Assembly (NCBI GenBank): GCA_030278955.1
Contig: JAOANR010000006.1
Location: 27,721,763 to 27,785,762, forward strand
Source: Hygrophila difformis
Taxonomy: Eukaryota; Streptophyta; Magnoliopsida; Lamiales; Acanthaceae
Length of the DNA: 64,000 bases
Direction: 5' to 3'
Shown: in pieces, positions 7,961 to 18,189 of the stretch
Layout of the letters: each line of letters starts with the position of its first letter
Position numbering within the stretch: position 1 is the first letter of the stretch
Made by a program: the position numbers and the translations under genes
The notes under the pieces: model-generated
The model's input: only the letters and a program-made list of their open reading frames with translations
Told to the model about the DNA's origin: nothing
Database searches by the model: none

Positions 7961-10555
7961 ATGACCTATGAAGAACTTCAAGCTCGAAATATAGAATCGG
8001 ATAAGAAAGAGAAATCATTTTTGGCAAAGACGAGAACGGTTAACATGGTAGAAACTATTCGGAAAAGTGGTGGATGGACAGCAATGCAAATTTCACCTCC
8101 AAACTTTTATATCAATCCATTTATGCTTCAACATATACCAGATAAGGAAAAGGAATCATTGAGGATTGATTTAGAATAAGCATTCTGGAATAAGATGAAT
8201 AGATTTTGGGATGATCAAATGATAATTCTGATTAATGATAGGCATCTGCCTAATGAAATCAGACTGGAAAGACTTTTGGAAAGGGAAAGGAAGTGCATGG
8301 CTGAGTGGAATCAGGAGTGCTACAGAATTATCAATCCAAAAGATCAGACAGGGCTGGAGTTGGATTACTTTGATCCTCAACCACTACCAAAATATGTGAA
8401 GCGACTCACCAAATATTGCTGCAAACTTAATGAAATCTGGAATTCTAGAGTCTATGATGCTCAGCAGGCACTCCCTGCATACATGCCTCCAACATTCCTG
8501 AACAAGAAGGGACCCGTTGAACAGAATTTCTTGAGAAATCTGGCCCTAGATAAGATTATTGATGCTCGGATCAATTTAAGGCATGACCTCGAGCCTTATT
8601 TCAAGAAAGCTAAACAAGGTAAGGCGGTATGGAAAGATGTCCTTAGAATTATTCAGGAAGCTAGAAATAGCTGGATCAGGTATATGAATAAATGGTCTAA
8701 AGGGGAAGATCTAAGGAAAAGGATTCTTAAACCAGGGTTGATAAGGAAACCTGATGAGGAATTTCCTTTGGAGGAGTTTGCTGATTTGATGCCAGAGCAG
8801 CAAGCATGGATTAAGGATGCAGAGAAGAGAGAAGCTGAGAGATCAGGCAAAAACAGGAAGCAGAGATCAGATGCAAAACATACACCACAAAATATAGTAA
8901 GGAATATTTTCAGAGAATCAGTTGTTAATGAAGGACTGGAACCTGTAGCGAATTTCAGAAAAGTTTCAGCCCCATCAATAACACCAGCAGATGCAGATCT
9001 ACTCATTACAGATAGACCCAATAAGATCATGAAGAGATTACCTCCAACTCTCCAACAGGAAGTTCATGGATATGTCCAGGAGAGGAAGAAAGAATTCATC
9101 GAGAAGTATGTCATGTATGATGCTATGTGCAGGGAAAATGCATACAAGGAGCACAGACCCTACACTGATCAAACACAAGGAAGAATTCAGCAGGTAATTA
9201 TTGATGATTGGGATGCATGGAATGAGAAATATCTGAATAGAAAGGGAATGAATATCATGCTGAAGGGATTGGGCAAGAATTTCTATGTTAAGAAGCACGA
9301 TTCAGATGAAGACAGTACAGATGATGAGCAAAGAATTGAGAATATGAGAGTAGTTGATGAGGTTACAACTATTGTGGGAGAAAAGAATGAGGAAAATGAT
9401 GAAATCCATCCGATTCTGCAAGAGAGTATGGATTGCTATTATGCAAACAAACGAAAGGCAGATCGTGAATGGGAGGAACTCATGAGAACTCAAGACAAGA
9501 AAGGTAAAAAGAAAGTATCCACCAAAAAGAGAAAGTCACACAATCTCAGTTCGAGCACTTCAGATGAAGTACCAATAGCTAAGAAAAGGACTGGGAGGAA
9601 GGTGGAGACAAGCAGGTCTGAGAAAGCTAGCCGAATTCCAAAGAAGAGGAAAAATGAAGATGAGCTAGCAACCAAAGAAATTCTGGATTTGACAAAAGAC
9701 TTGATGGATGAAGATGTTGAGATTCTACAATCAGCTCAAGAAAAGAAAGAAGTTGTTACCTACAAAAGGAGAGGAAAGTTACCTTCTGAGCAGAAGGAGA
9801 CCAACCCTGAAGAATTTAAGCAGCAAGGGTCTTCTCTTGAGAATGTAGAACAATTGGGAATCATTCCTGAGAAAGAAAAGCAACAAGAAAAAGAACCTGA
9901 AAAGCCAGTTAAGAAGTTCAGGATAAAGATGAAGGCTAGAAAGCCTAAGTATGTGGTACCTGACACCAGCTCTGAAGAAGAAAAAGTCGAACCAACTCTA
10001 GGGATAGTTCCCTACACAGAGAGGTTGGAGCTCACTCCTTACACTAATTTGGAAGTGAGGGATATAGACCCAGAGGGCTGGAGAGCATGTATTGAAGAAC
10101 ATCAACCTGATGAACAAGGATCAACTAGACCAAGCACTGATCTCCAACTGGTTCAGATTGCTGAAAAAGATGATAGAGAAGGGCAAGATGAAGATCAACA
10201 AGCTCAGGTTAAAAGGGATCTTATTCAAAGTCAGATTGATTTACAAGAATTTTCAGGAAAAGAAACTGAACAAGATGTACCACCAGAACAAGAAAATGAG
10301 AATGCTGGGGATGAGCAAGAAGAAGCACAAGAATCCGAGGGAAATGAATCAGATACATCTGAAGGATCATCCCCCGGAAAAGATGTCCCAGAATTGCTAC
10401 CTTCGAGTTATTGGGGAAAGAATAGTCCAAAGGTGAGGTTGTCAATCCCTGATAGCATTGAAAAGAGGACTGAATTTACAGAAGAAGAAATCAAGGTTAA
10501 GTTTAATGGAAGAAAGGAGGCATTGGAGAATTATTTGGGGATGTCCAAAAAATGA
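7961..10555 (+). pseudogene. Athila-type downstream ORF, large charged protein, one in-frame stop
   Basis: A long frame after the F-box array with an ATG at 7961, one in-frame TAA at 8177-8179, and then an open 786-codon stretch starting at the ATG 8195. I do not recognise the N-terminal two thirds. It is helical and highly charged, with Lys/Arg-rich blocks (KKRKS, KKRTGRK, RIPKKRKNEDE) that look like nuclear localisation signals, and a long Glu/Gln/Asp-rich C-terminal part. No signal peptide or clear membrane segment is seen, so there is no support for calling it an envelope protein. It ends in ATGA overlapping the next ORF, just after an A-run, so a one-base slip probably split one ancestral ORF. 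The position downstream of pol matches the extra ORF of Athila elements. Confidence 0.6.
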
Positions 10556-11604
10556 TTGTTCCGGACAAAGGATTTCATCCCAAGTGGCTGGATCATAAGT
10601 GTATCAGCTACTGGAGGAGGATCAATGAATGGGACATTTTCATGAGACACAATAACAAATGTGGTTATGTGGAACTGACCAGGGAGTTCTATGCTAACTT
10701 TGATGTTGAGGCAGAAACAACATGGATTAGAGGGAAAACAGTGCAAGTCACTGTAGAAACTCTAAATGATCTGATACAGGCACCTTTGTTAGAACAGCCA
10801 GAAGTCAAATCCGAGGTCCTATTGAGGAAGAAAACTCAAGGAAATAAACTTGTTAATGCTAGAAAAATGGCACTGGGATTCTGTTCAACACACAGAGGAA
10901 CTGAGCAGAATAAGATTCCATTGAAGAATTTGAAGCCTGAGTACCTGCCTACACTTGATTTCTACTATTCAAAGCTCAGACCTACCACAAATTTTCAAGG
11001 ACCCTCAGCCGGAACTTTCGAGGGATTTGCATTGTTATGGTCAGGAAGGAAATGCAGTGCTGCACACCATGTTCTCAATGTTATTAAGTCAAGAGTTGGA
11101 GAAGATGCAGCATTGGCTTATCCGAATTTAATCAGAAGACTTTGTGAGAAACAAGGAGTTTCAATCACACCATTTTTACCAGAGATCATAAAGATAGATC
11201 CTCCTATTCCATTACCAGAAGACACTTTAAGGGGAGAGTTGATTTACCAAATGCCAGATTTAGAGGAACAAACTTCCGAAGGATCAGGATCAAAGGTGCC
11301 ATCTCCTAAGACAAAAAGGGTCAATCTTCCTTCAAAATCAAGATCATATCAGTCAAGAACCGCAACAAAAAGGACAAAGACTGTAACTCCATCTCCTGCA
11401 TTGAATCCTATTCCAGAAGATGAAGAGTTTGAGAACACTTCTGCACCATCTCAACCTTTGAGACAACCAATGAGGAACACAGTATCTGTGGATGAATCTC
11501 AGAATATGAGCAATCCAAAGTTTTGCACAGTCCATGGAGATGCTAGTGAAAACTATGTCAGAAGACAAGCATGTTCAAAGAGAAATGGAGCAGAAGAGGA
11601 TTGA
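10552..11604 (+). CDS. Putative plant transposon protein (PF20167-like domain), frameshifted part
   Basis: A 350-residue frame beginning at the ATG that overlaps the previous stop. Residues about 10-230 resemble the 'putative plant transposon protein' domain (PF20167 type) common next to Athila elements: WRRINEWDIFM, ELTREFYANF, WIRGKTVQVTVETLNDLI, then a Leu/Pro-rich helical part with a PNLIRRLCEKQGV segment. The tail is Ser/Pro/Lys-rich. The biochemical role of this domain is not known to me. The frame ends at 11604, inside a region where the neighbouring frame (11534-11917) takes over, so another one-base slip is likely near 11520-11600. Domain naming is by remembered family pattern, not by a search. 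Confidence 0.6.
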   Translation: MIVPDKGFHPKWLDHKCISYWRRINEWDIFMRHNNKCGYVELTREFYANFDVEAETTWIRGKTVQVTVETLNDLIQAPLLEQPEVKSEVLLRKKTQGNKLVNARKMALGFCSTHRGTEQNKIPLKNLKPEYLPTLDFYYSKLRPTTNFQGPSAGTFEGFALLWSGRKCSAAHHVLNVIKSRVGEDAALAYPNLIRRLCEKQGVSITPFLPEIIKIDPPIPLPEDTLRGELIYQMPDLEEQTSEGSGSKVPSPKTKRVNLPSKSRSYQSRTATKRTKTVTPSPALNPIPEDEEFENTSAPSQPLRQPMRNTVSVDESQNMSNPKFCTVHGDASENYVRRQACSKRNGAEED

Positions 11605-11917
11605 ACTTGAGCATGTCAGGATTCAAACTGAGGAGAAACTCAGGAAAGAGGAGATGGAGAGGCAAGAGAAGATAAGGAAGGAAGAATGGGATAGACAGGA
11701 AAGGATGAGAAGGGAAGAGATGGAAAGATTTGAAAGGCTGAGAAGAGAAGAACTTGAAGAGAGAAGACAGGAACGAGAAAGGGATATGGAACTGAGGAGG
11801 CAGGAGCAGTATAATAGTACGAGATTGGTAGACATCCTTGCCAACCTAGTCTCGGATCTAAAGAAATCTCCATCCATACCACCTAAAGATCCAGACAATG
11901 ATGCAGGACCATCCTGA
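11534..11917 (+). CDS. Arg/Glu-rich coiled-coil C-terminus of the same protein
   Basis: A 127-residue frame with an almost uninterrupted charged helix (repeats of EEMERQEKIRKEE and DRQERMRREEMERF type, residues about 20-90). It should form a long coiled coil or single alpha-helix. The tail is DILANLVSDLKKSPS and Pro/Asp-rich. It overlaps the previous ORF by about 70 bp in another frame and probably is its true C-terminus after a frameshift. A coiled-coil tail behind the PF20167-type domain is common in such plant ORFs and may serve oligomerisation (inference). Confidence 0.6.
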   Translation: MEMLVKTMSEDKHVQREMEQKRIELEHVRIQTEEKLRKEEMERQEKIRKEEWDRQERMRREEMERFERLRREELEERRQERERDMELRRQEQYNSTRLVDILANLVSDLKKSPSIPPKDPDNDAGPS

Positions 11918-13440
11918 GATCACAGGGGAGTTTTCTGAAACTTTCTTCTTCTTCTTTTTAATTGCAGTCTCTTTTTCTTTATTTCTTTCCTGTTTCCATT
12001 TATTTCAATATAAACTTAGGATAGAATTAATATGAAGTTGTATCATAGTATTGAATTTCAAGCTAGGATCATAAAAAATAATAATAAACTCAGGGAGGCT
12101 AATAAACTGATAAAGGAATAGAAGATGAGTTTAAAAGTGGTTCCTGTGGAGACATCTACCTTATAGATTTTCACNNNNNNNNNNNNNNNNNNNNNNNNNN
12201 NNNNNNNNNNNNNNNNNNNNNNNNNNNNNNNNNNNNNNNNNNNNNNNNNNNNNNNNNNNNNNNNNNNNNNNNNNNNNNNNNNNNNNNNNNNNNNNNNNNN
12301 NNNNNNNNNNNNNNNNNNNNNNNNNNNNNNNNNNNNNNNNNNNNNNNNNNNNNNNNNNNNNNNNNNNNNNNNNNNNNNNNNNNNNNNNNNNNNNNNNNNN
12401 NNNNNNNNNNNNNNNNNNNNNNNNNNNNNNNNNNNNNNNNNNNNNNNNNNNNNNNNNNNNNNNNNNNNNNNNNNNNNNNNNNNNNNNNNNNNNNNNNNNN
12501 NNNNNNNNNNNNNNNNNNNNNNNNNNNNNNNNNNNNNNNNNNNNNNNNNNNNNNNNNNNNNNNNNNNNNNNNNNNNNNNNNNNNNNNNNNNNNNNNNNNN
12601 NNNNNNNNNNNNNNNNNNNNNNNNNNNNNNNNNNNNNNNNNNNNNNNNNNNNNNNNNNNNNNNNNNNNNNNNNNTGCAAGCATGAGCCGCTCTTGAAAAC
12701 TGTTTTTAGCTGTAAGCTCTGAGATTGATTGATGTCATTACTGGATAAATAGTTTGAAGGTTTTATGATGATATTAACCTTAGTGATTTGCATACTATAA
12801 ACAATAACTGCACAAGGTTAAGAGGATTGATCTAATCTAGTCTCTCTTGGAAGATGAGTGTGCATATTGAGTAAAAAAAAAAAGAGAAAGAGAAAAAGAG
12901 AGCAAGGGAAATTTTAGAAACAGACGTGGTAAAATAATGTGGATATAAGTAGCTGGCACAGCTGCCCCTCTGATTTATAAGTTGAAGAACTTTAAAAAAG
13001 CAGAATCAAGGGCAGGGGAGTTGAAGTTTCATCTGCAATGTCAGGTCATGCGACTCCTCCTAATAATGTGAAACCGAGCTATTGAAAGCCCCGGAAGGCC
13101 ACCCCTTGATAAAAAAAAAGTGTGTATTTCATTTCAGAATACAAGATATGCACATGAGTTGGACAGGATTGAGCGTGAGAAGAGAAATCTGGCTAACTAA
13201 GGAGCAGAACAATAATTCACATAAATGCAAATCACTTCTGTTAATGTTTCCATGAAATCTGGTGAATTCGAAGTCAGGTATGAAGCATCAATCAGTTAAA
13301 AGAGTTGAGTTTGGGATAGTTGGAAAAGAGAAGGTAGTGATCCAGTGGAGTCTTACATGAACATCTTAATCTCAGAAGCCACTAATTGGACTTATTCTTT
13401 GAAACTTTACAAGTTTCTTACCACTTGAGGACAAGTGTTT
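11918..13440 (+). other. Non-coding 3' part of element A, with assembly gap
   Basis: No ORF. This is the AT-rich 3' untranslated part of element A between its last ORF and the polypurine tract. The 500 N at 12175-12674 are a scaffold gap of unknown true size. Simple A/G runs occur near 12870-12905. A short palindrome (ACTTG, GAGGA, CAAGT) lies at 13424-13438 just before the polypurine tract. Confidence 0.6.
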
Positions 13441-13456
13441 CTAAATGTGAGGATGG
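13441..13456 (+). promoter_or_regulatory. Polypurine tract of element A
   Basis: The purine-rich string TAAATGTGAGGATGG ends directly before TGATGACAGCC, taken as the LTR start. The same layout (TAAATGTGAGGATGT then TGATAATGG) is seen, with certain LTR borders, in the LARD at 53642 on the minus strand. It would prime plus-strand DNA synthesis. Confidence 0.6.
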
Positions 13457-14400
13457 TGATGACAGCCTTTTGTGACTGTCATTTGCGTCCAATTTAGTGT
13501 CTTAATGATGATCTTTTGTTCTTAATTCCATTGATTTTTGATGAATAATCATAGAGGATTAGAAAAGATGGAAGAAGAATTAAAATTGCAAAGAAGTTGG
13601 AAATACATTGAAAATGGCTTGAAATTCTGAGTTTTCTTTGTAAGTCTCGCACGCGGTGTTTCTATTGAACTGATCCACGCTTTGTCATGCATCAGGAAGT
13701 TAAGCTGGAAAACAGCAGGAAGTGGAAAGGACATAGCGAGGAAAGAAAAGGAATGGTGCGAGGGCTTGTTTCCGAAATCAGGAAAAGATTTAAGGAAAAT
13801 GTGCAGATGCTGAAGTCCACGCGATGATTGTTTGACATCGCGAGGGAAGAAAATTTATGCAAGACAGAAAGCTTTATTCATCATGGCGAGAAGCAAATTC
13901 TTTGGAGAAATTAAAAGACCTCGCCTTGTTGAGAAAGATGATTAAGTTTCTGAACTCTCGCTTTGAAGGAACTGGACAAAGCGAGAGGAGAGTTATTCTA
14001 ATGCGAGCGGTTATCATCCAAGGCTCAAGCAGTTACAACACCCATCTATAAATAAGACCCTTGGGGGAATCAGCTCAGCAGGCGGGAGATTGAAGAGAAT
14101 AGCTCGATTTTACTCTCCAGTCCACTTTTTAGAATTTAGTAGGTAGGTTAGGATTTAATTTTCTCTGCAATTTACTTTGATGTTCTTCAGATTTGTAATT
14201 TGATTTCGTAGAATTGTAATTCGATTTCGTAGTAGATTCCTTTAAGATTAGCTGTTAGATTAGCTTGAGGATACCCTGGGAGGAGAGTTGCTTTCGGATC
14301 GCTTGTTCATCCACCATGACGATCATCATCTAAACTCCGACTCGTTCGCTCATCTTTGCATTATTCTGATAGCAATCAGATTTCCAGGTGTATTCGTTTT
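13457..14400 (+). mobile_element. Putative 3' LTR of element A (right end not resolved)
   Basis: It starts TGATGACAG and contains a small TGACAG/CTGTCA palindrome at its edge. From about 13640 to 14000 it carries CTCGC/GCGAG hairpins. A TATAAATA box lies at 14047-14054, followed by a leader-like stretch, consistent with an LTR promoter. The 5' LTR lies outside the window, so no direct-repeat proof or TSD is available. The right border is a guess; the LTR could be longer and include the second promoter-like module at 14.9-15.3 kb. Confidence 0.45.
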
Positions 14401-16440
14401 TAATTCTTTGTTATTTGAGATACAAGAAGAATGATCGGTTATCAGATTGTGAATTTCTTATCTTTCTGGTTTCTATTTCTATTTCGTAATTCTGTTTCAA
14501 CAGAGTATAAACCTTAATTTCATTATTCAATCTGAATTTTGCATCATATCCTTAATTCGATTTTCGAAGATCATAACACTTCCACATTTTTAATTCGTAA
14601 ATTGTTCGTTCCAATTACGTAAGAAATTTGGATATTGTAACCGAGTTAGGTATGATCTGGCAGAATTATGAATTCACTCGATTTTCTGTCAATATTATGT
14701 TTACAGACGAGAATCATAGTGTTTAATGTTCAGAACTCTAAAAGGTTCCTAGAGACCCATGCAGTGTTAATCATCGCTTGATAATCTTTAAGAATCAATA
14801 GCTTTGAGTTCATGAATTTGGATGCAAAAGATTCTATGTTCATAATTTTCTAAACGGAAATTCCATAAGGTAGTTATGACAGTTATAAATTCTGATCATT
14901 TACTTCGAATAAGGGTAAACCCTCGCTTCATCCTAAAAGATGATGCGAGGAAATATCCAGATAGATCTATTGTGACAAAGGCTATTCAAATACTCACGCG
15001 ATGTCAATCTGACAAAGCGAGAGGACCAACCTATAATGACAATAGACTTGATGTCCATTTTACAGGGTATCAATTATTCACTTTTACAGGGTATATAACC
15101 CCTATCTATAAGTAGGAATTGAGTACCTCGCCGCATTCTTACAGAAACTATCGCGAGGCATTCAGTTCTTTGTATAAACAAAATCTGGGGAACATTCTTT
15201 GAATATTAGCTCCCTCCACGCTGTACAGACATAGCGTGCGGAAAATTGGAATGTTCATAGTTTGAAACCCAAAATAGTTACTGCGAGCTATTTTGGACAC
15301 TTATTTTGCAGAGTTATTTCTCAAATCCTTTTTCTTGGGAAAGTTATTTCCTAATTCTGTCTAGTTTCCAATGTATATTTTGGAAGCATCCTTGCCTTTT
15401 GATTAAGAGGATTCAGAACCCTCAACGTCTCTTTATACATATAATACTACATATACATATAATATTTTGGGATATTTCCCAATATATGATGAGTAATCTT
15501 ACTTCATGATTACAAATTCACAATTCATATGTGCAATACGTATTACTATTTACACTGGTACGCTGAGAGAGATGATGATATAGGTTTTCTCAATCATTAT
15601 TTACTCAGGACTGATAAAGAACAAACTTGTTCTTCAGTTGGGCATTTAGTACCTGTCGTTTAAAAGGGAAAGATGTTTCAAAAACCATCTTTTGTCCTAA
15701 AAATTAGTAGAGTATCAGGAAGATTAATTTCCGGGGTTCATGGTATTATAGTTATCACTATATGCTATGAGTAGGAGATTAAATATTTCTCCTACAGTCT
15801 ACTAATCCTGAGTCAAATCACGGATATTTGGAACTGTTTACAGAGATTTCTCGAGCTAAATCATTTATACAAATCTGAGTGGTCTGGATAAGTCAAGGAA
15901 TTTGAATAGCAATTTCATCTTGATATACTTACAAGACTATTATTCCTTATGAATACTTGCAGGAATTACTCTGAAGAAACAAGTCCTATGAAAACATTGG
16001 ATGATAGATTTAAATATTAGCTTTTTCATTTGTTGTAGAGGACATCTAATACAGGATCATAAGATCAGTTTGATCAGGGTAATAAAAAGAACAACTTCAA
16101 GTTCAGATGAATATAGTATGATTTAGAAGTGACCTCGAGTTGTCAAAGGCTTAATCTGAGTCTGAAAGAAAAAAATTAAGTGACGATTCTGAAAAGCTTT
16201 TATCACAGAAAGAGTCTGACAGATCATTCTGTGATGATAGTATTCCATGATTTCAGAGCTTAGAATGTCATGACACTGAATCATAAGTACCTGTCTTGGG
16301 AAGTGATTAAAGACATGAAGATTTGATTAAGTTGTGTAAAGGATTTTTCTATCTCAATGAACTTCCATTATGTTTTAGCCAATGAAGTATGATATTCTCA
16401 TCATATTCCTATTTCATTTGATTTGGTCTGTAACATCTTA
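14401..16440 (+). other. Unassigned AT-rich DNA with a second hairpin/TATA module
   Basis: No convincing ORF. From about 14920 to 15260 there is a second set of hairpins (CCTCGC with GCGAGG, CTCACGCGA with GCGAGAG, CCTCGC with GCGAGG, CCACGCTG with AGCGTG) around a TATA-like TATCTATAAGTAGG (15102-15115). It is similar in plan to 13640-14055, so it is probably another LTR copy or fragment of the element A family. The rest (15300-16440) shows nothing I can name. Confidence 0.35.
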
Positions 16441-16902
16441 AACACGTGAATAAGATCATAATATTCTACATCATTTTAATTGTTTTCTTTACTACGTTTA
16501 CAGCTTTAAGCATTTACATTTCAGTAGTATTCTTTAGTAATCATCATTACAACATTCTTAAATCAAGAATAGAGACAGATTCTAGAGCTAATAATTCTAT
16601 TAAAACACTTCCATCGTGTAACTCTCTTTTGAATGATCCCGACAATAAAAATAAATATTGCAGCTTGATACCGTGCGCTTTCGGTAGGAAAAACTAGGCA
16701 AGCTTTTTAACAGCCCTATAGGACTTATAGTGTAAAGGCTGTCGGGGGGCATTGCAGCGGGGTTTTACCTCAAAGCTTCACATTGTCGTGGTAAGAAAAA
16801 TAAGAATGGTGCCAGCACAAGTGGTGGTGGAAAGGGTACTGTCAACCCTTCCGAAGGTATGAATTTGGGAAATTCTGGTATAAATCATGAATATTCTTAA
16901 AT

Positions 16903-17361
16903 TTGAAAAATTCATGTATTATGAACTTTGGAGTGTCTTTAACTTCTAAAGCACTTATTGAATCGCAGAATAATTTACTTGCGTGGTGGATTGACTCTGG
17001 AGCCACTTCTCACGTGTGTAAAGATCGCTGTTGGTTTAAAGATTTTCATCCAGTGCATGATAGTTCAATCTTGTACATAGGAGATGATCATTACGCTGCA
17101 ATTAAAGAACGTGGAAACGTGACGCTGGAGTTTAGCTCTAGGAATAAATTACTTTAAGTAATGTTCTCTATGTTCAGAAAGAACCTAGTTTTTGGTTTTG
17201 TTTTAAATAAATCCGGCTTTAAACTTGTATCTGAGTCGGACAAGTTTGTATTATGTAAATATGGTGTGTTTGTAGGATATAGATACCTTTGTAATGGTAT
17301 GTTCATGTTAAGTTTAATTGACATTCCTACTGGTTTAACTATTTATGGCTTCGGGATTTAG
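16903..17361 (+). pseudogene. Copia protease and pre-integrase fragment
   Basis: The first frame (to a TAA at 17157) holds the retroviral aspartic-protease signature WWIDSGATSHVC, with the catalytic Asp in DSG, followed by typical copia text (ILYIGDDHYA, GNVTLEFSS). After a stop and frame change, 17161-17361 reads KSGFKLVSESDKFVLCKYG and GYLCNGMF-like residues of the GAG-pre-integrase segment. The protein would be cut off before integrase. It is dead by deletion and frameshift. Confidence 0.8.
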
Positions 17362-17426
17362 TTTATAAAATTCCACTATGGCCAAAACCAATGCCTATCT
17401 TGGTTCATTGAGACAACAAGACAACT

Positions 17427-17705
17427 ATGTCTATAGTGAATGTTATAATGGGAAATCTAGACATTTGGCTGAGACATAATATGATCCGAGAATTTATTAT
17501 TAGTGAGGTTATCACTGTTGTGTTTGTTCGATCACAACAAAATTTGGCAGATAACTTGACTAAGGGATTGACTAAAGACTTATTGCACAAGTCATCAATT
17601 GGGATGGGGTTAAAGTTCATTAAATTCACTTCCCCTGAGACACCCAATTCCCTCTTAGTACAACGCTATGAGCAGAATTCAATGTGGAAAGCTCCCGTGA
17701 AGTGA
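17427..17705 (+). pseudogene. Copia RNase H C-terminal fragment
   Basis: About 92 codons match the end of copia RNase H: DIWLRHNMIREFI, EVITVVFVRSQQN, LADNLTKGLTKDLL. This is the conserved copia tail just before the polyprotein stop. It is joined almost directly to the pre-integrase piece, so integrase, RT and most of RNase H are deleted. Confidence 0.8.
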
Positions 17706-18189
17706 ATTGGAATGCTTTTCATCTATCATCCCAATGTAAGCATTCAGATCTGCAAGAAAGAAAGGTTGAGATTAATTTCTTAATGATTCTTTGAAAAATC
17801 GCATGCAGGAGCGAGACTTATGGAATCACCTATGCAAACCTGAAGTTTGGCCGCTTAAAGAAATAGCTAAGGACTTAGCTTCTGTAATGTTTGCGAACGG
17901 ATTAGGACACATGGCCAGTAAAAGTGTCAAGTGTAGAAAATTTGTATTTTGGAGTAGTTGTGTATATTGTCTTCATGTATTCAATATGGGTTGAGAGGTT
18001 CAATCATTTAGACACCTCGATTCTTGAATGCTTGGATTGTATAATATACTAATATGGAAATTCAATCTTCAAGACATTTCCATTTATGCATATACTTCTT
18101 ATGTATGGATGTTATTTTAATATTAAATAAATCAAGGACCATGACAAAATGGGGGAGGATTGTTGGACATTTTGATCCTGCTTGGATTT

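Larger units (their letters stand above)
16441..18160 (+). mobile_element. Ty1/copia internal remnant with large deletion
   Basis: Internal part of a copia element on the + strand. A Gly/Ser-rich gag end (about 16780-16860) is followed by a protease piece, a short pre-integrase piece, and then the very end of RNase H, with integrase and RT missing between about 17360 and 17400. It ends in the polypurine tract AAAATGGGGGAGGAT (18146-18160) right before the LTR start TGTTGGACA at 18161. The left border and 5' LTR are not recognised. It is the oldest layer of the nest, because the gag-only element lies in its LTR. Confidence 0.75.

Noticed and set aside
7961..11917. Calling the downstream ORF an envelope gene
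   Set aside because: No signal peptide, fusion peptide or transmembrane segment is visible; only the position resembles env-like genes of Athila.
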